DNA from: JBMFVE01 sp049966155
GTDB taxonomy: Bacteria > Bacteroidota > Ignavibacteria > Kryptoniales > JAKASW01
Direction of reading: 5' to 3'
DNA: 64,000 bases
NCBI GenBank assembly: GCA_049966155.1
Contig: JBMFVE010000008.1
Span: 1-64,000 of the forward strand
Below are positions 18,325 through 26,684 of this stretch, one piece after another. The notes under the pieces were generated by a model. That model saw only the letters and a list, made by a program, of their open reading frames with translations. It did no database searches and had not been told where the DNA came from. Within the stretch, counting starts at the first letter, position 1, and every line of letters begins with the position of its first letter. Made by a program: the position numbers and the translations under genes.

Positions 18325-19500
18325 TCATTGTATTAGTCCCTTTAGTAATGCAGGGTCAAACTTCTTTTTAGACACTATTAACTGACGGGCAAAGTCTACC
18401 TTCCCCCACGTATTCCACAACAGGACTCCCCGCACAACACCACCCTTACCATAATAAATAACCCCCTTATGAAAGATTTCGTCCCAATCTTCAAAAATCT
18501 CAAAATGTGAATCAAGTTCACCGACAGCTTCATAACCAAGCTCAAACAGGTCGGAATAAAAAAAGGAAAGATGGTGATATCCCTCTTCTCCACCGGCCAT
18601 ATTCATTCCGGCAATCTTCCCCATAGTGTTTGCATTGTCCTCATGCTCTACACGCAAGCGCTTCTCAAGGGCGGGACTGAAAAAGCTGGCTGCATCACCG
18701 GCAGCATAAATATCCTGATTCGAAGTTCTGAGGAACTCGTCCACTATAATACCGTCATCGATTGAAAGTCCAGCATCTTTCGCAAGGTCTACATTAGGGA
18801 TTATCCCGACACCTGCAACAACAGCATCAGCAAGAATATTTTCACCATTAGCTATTCTGACAAACAAATTTACCCCTTTTTTCTCAATATTATCAACAAG
18901 CCCACCTGAAATGATCGTGACACCCTTATCCTGATAATACTGGTTTAGAAACAGTGAGAGATCAGGTGGATAAATTTTTGCCCCGATTCCCTGCTCAGGA
19001 AAAATCATCGTCACTTTTTTTCCATTCATGGCAAGCGCAGCAGCAATCTCAGAGCCGATAAACCCACCCCCTATGACGACAAAATTTGACCCTTTTTTAG
19101 AAAGTGTGCTAAGCCTTCTGTAATCTTCGATCGTTCTAAAATAAATAACATCATCACCACCATGAGGAAGTTTTCGTGGCTTTCCACCCGTAGCGAGCAA
19201 GAGCCTCTCGTAATAATGAATATCACCCGTTGCGGTTTTAATGACTTTCTTTAAAGGGTCAATAGCTACCACAGATGTTGAAGGAAAAAACTCTACATTG
19301 TAATCTAAAGTTCTCCTCCAGATGGAATTTATTGATTCTCCTTTCCATAGGGATTTTGATAATGGTGGACGATTGTATGGTGGGTCTTTCTCTTCACTAA
19401 AAATTGCAATGCTCCCTGATTTGTCCAGTTCCCTTATTCCACTGACAGCGGAATCGCCCGCCATCCCGCCCCCTATTATTATGTATTTGTATTTGCTCAT
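18325..19500 (-). CDS. FAD-dependent NAD(P)H oxidoreductase (rubredoxin/ferredoxin-reductase or AIF-like)
   Basis: 391 aa. N-terminal FAD Rossmann motif GGGMAGDSA, then the DPPYNRPPLSK block typical of the ferredoxin-reductase/AIF group. A second NAD(P)-binding motif GGGFIGSEIAAAL lies near residue 148, and the FAD-contact block DIYAAGDAASF near 270. An AIF-type C-terminal domain follows, where other members bind redox partners. A start 54 bases upstream is open, but the ATG at 19500 has AGAGG just before it. Divergently transcribed from the protoglobin gene, with about 170 bases between starts, so it could reduce that globin or another small redox protein. The partner is inferred. Confidence 0.8.
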   Translation of the reverse strand: MSKYKYIIIGGGMAGDSAVSGIRELDKSGSIAIFSEEKDPPYNRPPLSKSLWKGESINSIWRRTLDYNVEFFPSTSVVAIDPLKKVIKTATGDIHYYERLLLATGGKPRKLPHGGDDVIYFRTIEDYRRLSTLSKKGSNFVVIGGGFIGSEIAAALAMNGKKVTMIFPEQGIGAKIYPPDLSLFLNQYYQDKGVTIISGGLVDNIEKKGVNLFVRIANGENILADAVVAGVGIIPNVDLAKDAGLSIDDGIIVDEFLRTSNQDIYAAGDAASFFSPALEKRLRVEHEDNANTMGKIAGMNMAGGEEGYHHLSFFYSDLFELGYEAVGELDSHFEIFEDWDEIFHKGVIYYGKGGVVRGVLLWNTWGKVDFARQLIVSKKKFDPALLKGLIQ

Positions 19501-19533
19501 ATTCCTCTCACAAGTTTTTAAAACAAATCTCAT

Positions 19534-19557
19534 ATTTTGAACACCTTTGCTCAAAAT
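19534..19557. promoter_or_regulatory. Inverted repeat in divergent intergenic region
   Basis: ATTTTGA at 19534-19540 pairs with TCAAAAT at 19551-19557 across a 10-base spacer. It lies between the divergent oxidoreductase and protoglobin genes. The arms contain TTGA and TCAA as in CRP/FNR-type sites, but the spacing is 4 bases longer than the usual FNR box, so the regulator is not identified. Confidence 0.4.
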
Positions 19558-19592
19558 AAGTTCCAGGATAAATCTTATTCATAAAAAAGATG

Positions 19593-19621
19593 TTGACATT
19601 GTTAGGAGTCCTTACTATATT
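19593..19621 (+). promoter_or_regulatory. Sigma70-type promoter for protoglobin
   Basis: A perfect -35 TTGACA at 19593-19598, a 17-base spacer, and a -10 TATATT (5 of 6) at 19616-19621. The predicted transcription start is near 19628, about 40 bases before the protoglobin ATG, which has an AAGGAGG ribosome binding site. One of the clearest promoters in the window. Confidence 0.7.
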
Positions 19622-19669
19622 TCCTTGTAATTAACCAACAAACAATCAACATTTTAAGGAGGTACACTT

Positions 19670-20257
19670 ATGGCACAGGTAAATATCAATGGCTATGAAT
19701 ACGGGAAGTCCTCAGTAGAGAAATCCCCCGTATCGATACAGGATTTAGCGCTTCTTAAGAAAACACTGCTCTGGTCAGATGATGATGACCGCTACCTGAA
19801 AATGGCAGGCCAGGTTCTGAAAGATCAGGTTAATGATATCCTTGACCTCTGGTATGGATATGTTGGAGGAAATGAACACCTTCTCCATTATTTTACCAGC
19901 AACGGTCATCCAGATAACAACTATCTTAATGCAGTTCGCCAAAGATTCGGGCAATGGATTATGGATATCTGTAACCGTGAGTACGACCAGGAATGGCTGG
20001 ACTACCAGCATGAAATTGCAAAACGTCATCACAGTACAAAGAAAAACAAAACAGACAATGTGAATTCAGTACCATTTGTCAATTTCCGATATATGGTGGC
20101 ATTTATTTATCCAATTACGGCGACCATTAAGCCGTTCCTTGCAAAGAAGGGACACTCAGCACAGGATGTCGATGGAATGCACAATGCCTGGTTCAAGGCA
20201 GTGACATTGAGTGTACTTCTCTGGTGCTATCCATATATTAATAAAGGTGAGTTTTAA
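19670..20257 (+). CDS. Protoglobin
   Basis: 195 aa, the full length of the single-domain protoglobin family (heme proteins that bind O2, CO and NO). The family opening GYEYGKS then SPVSIQDLALLKKT is present. W61 and Y62 match the distal TrpB9/TyrB10 pair described for Methanosarcina protoglobin, and the proximal His is probably H120 in the YQHEIAKRHH stretch. No sensor or output domain is attached, so it is an enzyme or scavenger rather than a globin-coupled sensor. Own strong promoter and RBS. Adjacent FAD reductase, MarR regulator and octaheme cytochrome genes suggest NO or nitrogen-oxide handling; that link is inference. Confidence 0.9.
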   Translation: MAQVNINGYEYGKSSVEKSPVSIQDLALLKKTLLWSDDDDRYLKMAGQVLKDQVNDILDLWYGYVGGNEHLLHYFTSNGHPDNNYLNAVRQRFGQWIMDICNREYDQEWLDYQHEIAKRHHSTKKNKTDNVNSVPFVNFRYMVAFIYPITATIKPFLAKKGHSAQDVDGMHNAWFKAVTLSVLLWCYPYINKGEF

Positions 20258-20277
20258 AACTTAAAAGTAGGAGGAGA

Positions 20278-20334
20278 AATAGCCGGATTGCAATCCACAG
20301 CATCCTGAAGAAAAATTCGGCTATTCCCTTTTTC
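20278..20334 (+). terminator. Possible terminator after protoglobin
   Basis: AATAGCCG at 20278-20285 pairs with CGGCTATT at 20318-20325 and is followed by CCCTTTTT. The 32-base loop contains its own palindrome, GATTGCAATC at 20286-20295. The large loop makes it a weak terminator; it could instead attenuate read-through into the MarR gene. Confidence 0.4.
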
Positions 20335-20355
20335 AAAACATGGACCAAAAGGAAA

Positions 20356-20985
20356 ATGAAATCAGCATTTAATCTTGACTATCAGAACAGCAACGTCGAC
20401 ACCCGGATTGTCGCGGCACTGGAAAGAATTTCGGAGGCATTTCGCGTATTGTTGTGGGAAGAAAGCAAAGCCTTTTCCCTGACCCCAATTCAGATTCAGA
20501 TATTAATATTTTTGCAAACTCACAGCAAAGACAAGCATATGGTCAGTTATATTGCTGAAGAATTTAATTTGACCAAACCGACCATTAGTGATGCGGTAAG
20601 AGCTCTGGAAGAAAAATTACTGATTAAGCGAAAAATTAATCCAGATGATTCACGCAGCCATTATATTGAATTAACAAAAAGAGGAAAAGAGATAGCTACG
20701 AGGGCATCGTTATTCACTGTAGAACTGGAAAACCCAATTAAACAACTCAATCCGGATGATAAAGAACGCCTGCTTTTAAGTTTATTAAAGATAATTTACC
20801 ATCTTACCCGAACAGGGGTTATAACGATTCAGCGGATGTGTCTAACATGCACCTACTATCGTATTGATCAGGATAATGGAGAACATTTCTGCACGCTGCT
20901 GAACAAGAAACTGCAGGTCGCTGATCTTCGCATTGATTGCCCTGAACACGCATTTACTCTTCAGAGCATTTCTGAAACTCCGTAA
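20356..20985 (+). CDS. MarR-family regulator with C-terminal four-cysteine cluster
   Basis: 209 aa. Residues about 15-150 form a MarR winged helix (LTPIQIQILIFLQTH, then recognition region FNLTKPTISDAVRALEEK, then the wing region KINPDDSRSHYIELTKRG). MarR proteins usually end near residue 150. Here an extra tail carries C162, C165, C179 and C195 (CLTC, then single Cys residues, the last in DCPEH), suited to bind zinc or an Fe-S cluster. A redox, metal or NO input is therefore plausible. Start ATG has AAGGA upstream. It follows the protoglobin gene by 98 bases on the same strand and precedes the foreign-DNA stretch and the octaheme cytochrome. Target genes unknown, but its neighbours are the natural candidates. 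Confidence 0.8.
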   Translation: MKSAFNLDYQNSNVDTRIVAALERISEAFRVLLWEESKAFSLTPIQIQILIFLQTHSKDKHMVSYIAEEFNLTKPTISDAVRALEEKLLIKRKINPDDSRSHYIELTKRGKEIATRASLFTVELENPIKQLNPDDKERLLLSLLKIIYHLTRTGVITIQRMCLTCTYYRIDQDNGEHFCTLLNKKLQVADLRIDCPEHAFTLQSISETP

Positions 20986-21304
20986 ATGTATTCTTTTGCC
21001 ATTCACCCGGTCAAGGCAGGCCACACTGCCTCTACTGCTCAAAAACCATTGGAACACAAAGATGCTTGAACAACGACAATCCGCATCCATCCGTTGAATC
21101 GCAGTGACAAAGCTATTCAAAGGCCGATTACTGCCCTGTGAGGAAAAGTAGTTGCCTGTTAGACGGAAACCGTATAACTTGAGAGTGTCTCTTTGAGACA
21201 AAGCAAAGTCTATGAAGAGCAGGAACTTCACAATTCAGCTGTCAGCACCTACCATACCTGGCGTAGGGAAAATCAACCCGGGGAGTACAAGAACGTCCCG
21301 TCTT

Positions 21305-21496
21305 CCAGAACAGAGCTCGACGCTCGACGAGCCGCGCAAGTACGGTCACGCGCACACACCCTACCGCTACGCCGATGCCGAGGTCGTGGAGGAGACAAAG
21401 CGGCTCATGGCGCAACTTCCCAAGCAACAGGACGAGGTTGCGAGGTTCGACGCGACAATCGCCAGAAACGTGAAGGAAATCGAGTATGGCTGATAC
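21305..21496 (+). pseudogene. GC-rich gene fragment, possibly type I restriction HsdM C-terminus
   Basis: A short open frame ends with a charged helical tail, LPKQQDEVARFDATIARNV then KEIEYG and a stop at 21494-21496. The tail resembles the C-terminal coiled-coil ending of type I restriction-modification HsdM subunits (…NLKELGYG). The surrounding bases are clearly more GC-rich than the flanking genes, which indicates foreign origin. No start, RBS or methylase motifs (NPPF/Y) remain. Family assignment is tentative. Confidence 0.35.
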
Positions 21497-21570
21497 ACCC
21501 TGCGTTGAATATGGCTGTCTCGGCTATCTTGTAAGAAACACTGCGTTTATTATACAACCAGAAACGTCTC

Positions 21571-21651
21571 ATGATTAACGCAGACGATAAGAAGCAAAGC
21601 CGCACTGGCCGCTATATCCAGCAGCCCAGGATGTCCTTGCTCAATACGTAA
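21571..21651 (+). pseudogene. N-terminal fragment resembling a Fic-family protein
   Basis: A 26-codon frame, MINADDKKQSRTGRYIQQPR and a few more residues to TAA. GRYIQQP matches the conserved opening of Fic/DOC proteins (normally continuing GYRAFIP), after which the similarity stops abruptly. It lies 75 bases after the end of the possible HsdM fragment. Fic genes often lie inside type I restriction operons, so the two fragments support each other weakly. Confidence 0.3.
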
Positions 21652-21883
21652 AAAACGCTCCTATTGTGGGGCACGGGGACAAACAATTGACGCTCATTAT
21701 TAGCCGATAACACCGAGCAGTGTGTAGAGGACTCCCCACCTTCTCGGCTGGATTATCTACCATCCCTGATTCGTTTCTCACTTCCCCGGTGTGATAGGTA
21801 ACGCTCAAAATCCTCGACGTGCTTAGACAAAGGAGTGGCAATGCTGGTGGATGACTAAATAAGGGCAGAACAATCATGCTTTC

Positions 21884-21912
21884 TTGAAACAAAACCAGGT
21901 GTATCTTATTTT
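21884..21912 (+). promoter_or_regulatory. Candidate promoter of the octaheme cytochrome operon
   Basis: TTGAAA at 21884-21889, 17-base spacer, TATTTT at 21907-21912, about 35 bases before the cytochrome ATG. The -10 matches only 4 of 6 consensus bases, so an activator may be needed. Confidence 0.4.
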
Positions 21913-21946
21913 CCTGCAGTAACTTCTTTATTCAAAGGAGGAAAAA

Positions 21947-23221
21947 ATGGTTGAAAAGCTACCGCGCTCGTTTGTAATTGGGGTTCTTGTCGCGCTCATA
22001 GCATTACTTATAATTTACATCTTCACAAAAATTCCATTCGGCGGGGAAACTGCAAAGGTGCAAAATGTTTCATTTACAGGAGGTGACAAATGCGCAACGT
22101 GTCATCAGCGAGTAACACCGGATATTGTTTATCAATATGCTTTGAGCACAATGGCAAAATCAGGTGTCAAATGTGAAGACTGCCACGTTGTCGAGAAAAA
22201 TAATCCGCTTGGTCACGATCATGAAGGTTTTTTTATTACTTATTCCCCCACTCCCAAACAGTGCGCCCGGTGTCATGTACGAGAAACAGATGAATTTGAA
22301 CATAGTCGGCACGCCGGGGCAGCATGGATGGCGTTAAGTGGATTTGACGACTTTTCTCCTGAACAGCGTAAACTTACTGAAGAAATTCCCGAATTGACAA
22401 GAGGACCCAACGGCATTCCTACCGCAACCAGAAACGCTCTGTTTGACATTGAAGGGCCAGATGTCACTCCTGCTGCGTGTCAGAGCTGTCACTCAATTGG
22501 CAAGCCAAATCCAGACGGAAGCATCGGAAATTGCAATAAATGTCACCTGAGACATGAGTTTTCACTTGCACAGGCGCGTAAACCTGAAGTATGTGGGCAA
22601 TGCCACCTTGGTCCTGATCATCCCCAGGATGAAATTTATAAAGAATCTGCTCACGGCGTCATGTATGCGACTCAGGGGGAAAAATGGAATTGGGATCAGA
22701 AACCAGGTAGACTGACAGTACAGGACATGCCTGCACCAACCTGTGCAACGTGCCACATGAGCGGTTTTGGTGGTGAGGGTACAACTCATGAGGTGGGTAC
22801 GCGGCTATCAAAGTTTCTGTTTGCTGCTGTTTCAACAAACCGGCCAAACAGCGAGCAAAATCGCCGCAATATGGAAGTCCTCTGTTACAATTGCCATTCG
22901 AAACCATTTGTCAAAAATGTCTATCAAAGAGCCGACAGCGTTACATCATTTGTCAATGCAAAAGTTGAGGAGGCGACAAATATCATTAACGGTCTGATAA
23001 AGGATGGAATAATTACGTCAAAGCCATTTGCCACTCAAATTAGTTTTGACGCATTTGACCTCTGGCATTATTACGGTCGGACTGCCAAGTTTGCTGCATA
23101 TATGCAGGGACCTGACTATGTACAGTGGCACGGAGTTTACCCATTATTAAAACAATTAAACAAGGTTAAAGAAGATGCTATGCGGCTCCGCAGAGAACAT
23201 AAAAGTGGAGCTTTGAAATGA
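21947..23221 (+). CDS. Membrane-anchored octaheme c-type cytochrome, hydroxylamine-oxidoreductase-like
   Basis: 424 aa with exactly eight CXXCH heme motifs, from CATCH at C49 to CYNCH at C313. One N-terminal TM helix (FVIGVLVALIALLIIYIF) is uncleaved-looking, so the heme domain would sit in the periplasm on a membrane anchor. The block after heme 7, CATCHMSGFGGEGTTHEVG, and the C-terminal LWHYYGRTAKF and GPDYVQWHGVYPL are typical of the HAO family. HAO-like octahemes oxidise hydroxylamine or hydrazine, or run in reverse to reduce nitrite or NO. Whether the crosslinking Tyr of true HAO is present cannot be decided by eye. At 424 aa it is shorter than usual HAO (over 500). ATG preceded by AAAGGAGG. 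Its last 4 bases overlap the next gene. Confidence 0.85.
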   Translation: MVEKLPRSFVIGVLVALIALLIIYIFTKIPFGGETAKVQNVSFTGGDKCATCHQRVTPDIVYQYALSTMAKSGVKCEDCHVVEKNNPLGHDHEGFFITYSPTPKQCARCHVRETDEFEHSRHAGAAWMALSGFDDFSPEQRKLTEEIPELTRGPNGIPTATRNALFDIEGPDVTPAACQSCHSIGKPNPDGSIGNCNKCHLRHEFSLAQARKPEVCGQCHLGPDHPQDEIYKESAHGVMYATQGEKWNWDQKPGRLTVQDMPAPTCATCHMSGFGGEGTTHEVGTRLSKFLFAAVSTNRPNSEQNRRNMEVLCYNCHSKPFVKNVYQRADSVTSFVNAKVEEATNIINGLIKDGIITSKPFATQISFDAFDLWHYYGRTAKFAAYMQGPDYVQWHGVYPLLKQLNKVKEDAMRLRREHKSGALK

Positions 23222-24084
23222 GTGAAATGTCTGTTTTTCATATTGCCAGGGTAAAATTGCCAATGGAAAAAAACAGACTCCTCATGCTACTTGTAGGAGT
23301 TAATTTCGTATTTACAGGTTTTGATGTGGCACTTGCTCATGCAGTAAACAATTTCATACCTGCTTACGAGTGGATCCCGATAATTTATGCTCCTCTGGGA
23401 GCGGCATCCAGCTTTTTACTTGCTTTGAAAGCAAGACCTAACAAGCCTCTTACATTTGCTCACATAATTTTAATGGTTCTTGGTGTTGCAGTTGGAGTCC
23501 TGGGGACTGCATTTCATGCCAACCAGGCTTTAAACCCTTTGGGACAACTGACATGGATCTGGCTGACATTTGCCTCTCCGATTCTGGCACCACTGGCTTT
23601 CTCGGGAATTTCGCTTGTTGGCCTGTACGCAGTTGTCGAGGAAATTGAAGATCAACCTGGATTTCTTAAAGTACCTGGCATAGGCACATTTAAAGCCCCT
23701 ATATCCCGTGATAGGCATTTCCTCTGGCTTGTCGGCTTTGGCTTTGCAGCCAGTGCCATTACATCAATTATCGACCACGGACAGTATGGGTATAATTTTT
23801 ATAAGCTGATTCCAATTGTATATGGACTTTTTGCTACAGGAGTCGTTATTTCACTTGCAGTTTCAAAAGAGTGGTCCACCGGGGATGAAGTGACGTACTT
23901 CTGGACAATGATAGCCGGAATTGTTGTTGGACTGCTCGGTTTTGCATTTCATCTTTCTGGGGACCTTGGTGGAACAGGTGAGTTTAGCGTGGAAAGAATA
24001 CTTGTATTTGCTCCAATTCTTGCCCCGCTCTTATATGCTGATCTTGGGATTCTGGGAATCATAGTTGTAGGGGAGGAAAAGTGA
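23218..24084 (+). CDS. Internally duplicated 8-TM membrane protein with paired histidines; partner of octaheme cytochrome
   Basis: 288 aa made of two homologous 4-TM halves. Repeated elements are IPIIYAPLGA/IPIVYGLFAT, AVGVLGTAFHA/VVGLLGFAFHL and SPILAPLAFSGISLVGLYAV/APILAPLLYADLGILGIIVV, the halves joined near residue 160. Each half has one His after its first helix (H41, H187) and one at the end of its third (H100, H245), spaced 59 and 58 residues. That is the pattern expected for two b-type hemes or a quinone site, one per half. The ATG overlaps the cytochrome stop as ATGA, so translation is coupled. I do not recognise the family; it is not NapC/NrfH, NrfD or cytochrome b561 by visible motifs. 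Quinone/cytochrome electron transfer is an inference. Confidence 0.8.
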   Translation: MSEMSVFHIARVKLPMEKNRLLMLLVGVNFVFTGFDVALAHAVNNFIPAYEWIPIIYAPLGAASSFLLALKARPNKPLTFAHIILMVLGVAVGVLGTAFHANQALNPLGQLTWIWLTFASPILAPLAFSGISLVGLYAVVEEIEDQPGFLKVPGIGTFKAPISRDRHFLWLVGFGFAASAITSIIDHGQYGYNFYKLIPIVYGLFATGVVISLAVSKEWSTGDEVTYFWTMIAGIVVGLLGFAFHLSGDLGGTGEFSVERILVFAPILAPLLYADLGILGIIVVGEEK

Positions 24085-24144
24085 TTCAACCTCAACCTTT
24101 TTGAGAAGCTACAAAAAAATTCGAAGTAACAAGGAGAACCAAAA

Positions 24145-26226
24145 ATGAAAGCCTGTAAGCTTTTAACTATTTTAATCGCCGCCATCATTTCCCTGCCAAC
24201 TGTTGCCAGAACACAGTGGATTCAATCGAATGGGCCATACGGTGGACGAATACTCAGCTTAACTATCAGCAGCACCACTATTTTTGCAGGGACAGCGTTC
24301 GGCGGAGTTTACGTATCTACGAACATGGGCGACAGCTGGATTGCCGCAAACAATGGATTGTACAATAGCAATGTGGAAGCTCTTGCAGCAAGCGGTAAAT
24401 ATGTTTTTGCTGGTACTGACAATGGCATCTATGTTTCTTCGGACAATGGAGCAAGCTGGACATGGAGCAATAATGGATTAACAAATGAATATGTGCGTAG
24501 CTTCGTAGTTACCAATGGTAAGATTTATGCTGGAACCTTAGGGGGCGTTTTTGTCTCACAGGATGCAGGCGCGAGCTGGACAGCCATGAACAATGGTCTG
24601 GCAAGCACAGCTGTCTTTGCTCTTGCAATCAGTGACACAAATTTGTTTGCTGGCACAAATGGAGGAATTTACCGCTGGACAAACGGAAGCGGCAAGTGGA
24701 CAGCTGTAAATAATGGATTGCCGGCTAATACAATAGTTCGATCAATTGTGGTTAACGGTTCAGACATCTTCGCTGGCACGGATGTGAAAGGTGTCTACCT
24801 GTCTACCAACAACGGTCAGAGCTGGACAGCTGTTAACAATGGGCTGGTAAACACAACTGTCAGGTCTCTCGTTTTAAATGGTTCAACTCTGCTTGCTGGC
24901 ACACTTGGCGGCGGTGTCTATTTGTCCACAAATGCGGGAACAACATGGACAGCAGTCAACAACGGTCTGACAGACACCGTAGTCACCGCATTGGCTTCCA
25001 ACGGGACTGATATTCTTGCCGGGACACAGGAGGGAGGTGTTTATGTTTCAAAAAATGATGGCACAACATGGACATGTGTTGACAGCGGCCTGTACAACAC
25101 ATCAGTCTATTCATTCGCTGCCAATGATACAGCTCTTTTTGCTGGAACATGGAACGGTGTTTATTTTTCTACAGATGGGGGAACAACCTGGCGACTGATT
25201 GATAATAACCTTGGTAATAGGGATGTAAAATCTCTTGCCCTAAGCGGAACTTACCTTCTTGCAGGTACTGACGAAGGGCTGTATGCCCTTACCGGTGGTG
25301 TGGCTAATTGGACATTGATAAATAACGGCATACCATCGAATGCTACAGTTCGAGCTTTCACTAAAATCGGCTCGACTCTCTTTGCCGCCAGCGAAGGTTT
25401 TGGTGTATATGCTTCTACTGACAACGGGATGACCTGGAAGGCTGTAAATAATGGGCTGAATGATAAAACCGTTCTTGCATTAGTTACTGACGGGACCAAT
25501 TTATTTGCAGGCACTTACGGCAGTGGTGTATATATTTCCACCAATTCTGGAGCTAATTGGACACAGGTTAACAATGGCCTTCAAAACACAAATGTTCAGG
25601 CACTGGCTTTTGATGGCGTCGACCTCTTTGCCGGAACATCTGGCGGCGTATATTTATCAACTAATAGTGGCGCATCCTGGTCTTCGGCAAACAACGGCTT
25701 AAGCAGCAGTATTGCACAGAACGTGCAGGCTTTTGCTGTTGTAAACAACAGCATTTTTGCTGGCACATACGGAGGCGTCTACCTTTCCACAGACAGAGGA
25801 GCAACCTGGACAGCTGTAAATAATGGATTAAATGATACCAGCGTCCTTTCAATTGCATCAATGGGAAAAATTTTGTACGCAGGAACCGTCGGTGGGGGTG
25901 CCTGGGAAAGACCGCTGTCACAGCTGATAACATCTGTAAAGCAGTTTCCACAGAGCATACCTTTGCATTTCAGTCTAAGCCAGAACTACCCGAACCCGTT
26001 TAATCCAACGACTGTGATCAGCTACGAGATCCCAACAAATAGCTACGTATCATTAAAGATCTATGATCTTCTCGGAGAACAGGTTGCTGTCCTGGTTAAT
26101 CAAAATCAGGACGCAGGGAAACATTCCGTAACATTTGACGCCACAAACCTGCCCAGCGGTGTGTATTTTGCACAGATGACTGCTGGAAACGTAGTTCAAA
26201 GAATAAAAATGATGGTGGTGAAATAA
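24145..26226 (+). CDS. Secreted 14-repeat beta-propeller protein with T9SS sorting domain
   Basis: 693 aa. Signal peptide (LLTILIAAIISLPTVAR), then 14 repeats of about 40 residues built on LFAGTxGGVYxSTNxGxxWTAVNNGL, resembling YCF48/BNR/sortilin-type propeller blades; fourteen would make two seven-bladed propellers. Asp-box-like turns (STNSGASW, STDRGATW) occur in most. From residue about 607, LSQNYPNPFNPTTVISYEIP to the end is a complete T9SS type A sorting domain, so the protein should be surface-attached or released. Repeats are also similar at DNA level. ATG preceded by AAGGAG, 60 bases after the membrane-protein gene, possibly the same transcript. Binding role inferred; no catalytic residues recognised. 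Confidence 0.85.
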   Translation: MKACKLLTILIAAIISLPTVARTQWIQSNGPYGGRILSLTISSTTIFAGTAFGGVYVSTNMGDSWIAANNGLYNSNVEALAASGKYVFAGTDNGIYVSSDNGASWTWSNNGLTNEYVRSFVVTNGKIYAGTLGGVFVSQDAGASWTAMNNGLASTAVFALAISDTNLFAGTNGGIYRWTNGSGKWTAVNNGLPANTIVRSIVVNGSDIFAGTDVKGVYLSTNNGQSWTAVNNGLVNTTVRSLVLNGSTLLAGTLGGGVYLSTNAGTTWTAVNNGLTDTVVTALASNGTDILAGTQEGGVYVSKNDGTTWTCVDSGLYNTSVYSFAANDTALFAGTWNGVYFSTDGGTTWRLIDNNLGNRDVKSLALSGTYLLAGTDEGLYALTGGVANWTLINNGIPSNATVRAFTKIGSTLFAASEGFGVYASTDNGMTWKAVNNGLNDKTVLALVTDGTNLFAGTYGSGVYISTNSGANWTQVNNGLQNTNVQALAFDGVDLFAGTSGGVYLSTNSGASWSSANNGLSSSIAQNVQAFAVVNNSIFAGTYGGVYLSTDRGATWTAVNNGLNDTSVLSIASMGKILYAGTVGGGAWERPLSQLITSVKQFPQSIPLHFSLSQNYPNPFNPTTVISYEIPTNSYVSLKIYDLLGEQVAVLVNQNQDAGKHSVTFDATNLPSGVYFAQMTAGNVVQRIKMMVVK

Positions 26227-26234
26227 AGAAACCT

Positions 26235-26265
26235 GGGAGATGTCCCCCAAACTCTCCAATCTCCC
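26235..26265. repeat. Inverted repeat after the propeller gene
   Basis: GGGAGAT at 26235-26241 pairs with ATCTCCC at 26259-26265 across 17 bases, 9 bases after the stop codon. There is no T-run, so it is a weak terminator at best. It coincides with the boundary between the propeller gene and the recombinase remnant, and could mark an old insertion edge. Confidence 0.3.
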
Positions 26266-26268
26266 ACA

Positions 26269-26658
26269 AGCAAAGCCTTGGATGAAAGCCGAGAAGTGAT
26301 TGGCCCACATTATTACAGCAGGCGGACCAAATAGAGCTATGTTCACTGGATCAGGCGCTCCATTTTCTTCCATGGCGTGCGGCATCTCGCAGAGATGGGC
26401 AAGATGGAGATCAACGCATTTCTGTCTCATCTTGCATTGAAAGAACATGCCAGCAGCTCTACGCAAAATCAAGCACTCTCAGCATTGCTGTTCCTCTATC
26501 TGCTCGTCCACGACGGCAAAGGTGCGAAAGACCGGGTAACAATGCTGCCGGAGTCGCTCAAGAAGCCGCTGCAAGAACTTGACAATTTACACACCGATGC
26601 GTATTATGTTCGAAGGAGTTGGGATGAGCATGTCAGGTGGAAACCATATAATCAATAG
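26269..26658 (+). pseudogene. Broken integron-type tyrosine recombinase
   Basis: Reading in one frame gives an IntI/XerC-like N-terminal SAM-like domain: HYYSRRTK, a TAG stop at 26332-26334 where Gln or Glu is expected, then SYVHWIRRSIFFHG, MEINAFLSHLALKE and STQNQALSALLFLYLLV. The sequence then jumps straight to GKGAKDRVTMLPESL, a piece of the catalytic domain, and runs out. Most of the catalytic core, including the RHR triad and Tyr, is deleted. So there are at least two lesions, a nonsense codon and a large internal deletion. The layout of family motifs leaves little doubt about origin. It marks this site as former mobile or integron DNA. Confidence 0.75.
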
Positions 26659-26684
26659 TTAGGCGATAGGCCGAGGAGTGAACC

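Larger units (their letters stand above)
20986..21946. other. Gene-poor stretch holding degraded foreign gene fragments
   Basis: About 960 bases with no intact gene. It contains the GC-rich fragment at 21305-21496 and the short Fic-like fragment at 21571-21651, both listed separately. On the minus strand near 21775-21835 a short stop-bounded frame (SKHVEDFERYLSHRG) has the look of a tyrosine-recombinase N-terminal helix, but it is too short to claim. The rest is debris. Confidence 0.5.

Noticed and set aside
21775..21835. Minus-strand frame SKHVEDFERYLSHRG resembling a recombinase N-terminal helix
   Set aside because: Too short and stop-bounded; similarity could be chance.
26235..26265. Hairpin after the propeller gene as an intrinsic terminator
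   Set aside because: There is no T-run and the loop is 17 bases; kept only as an inverted repeat.
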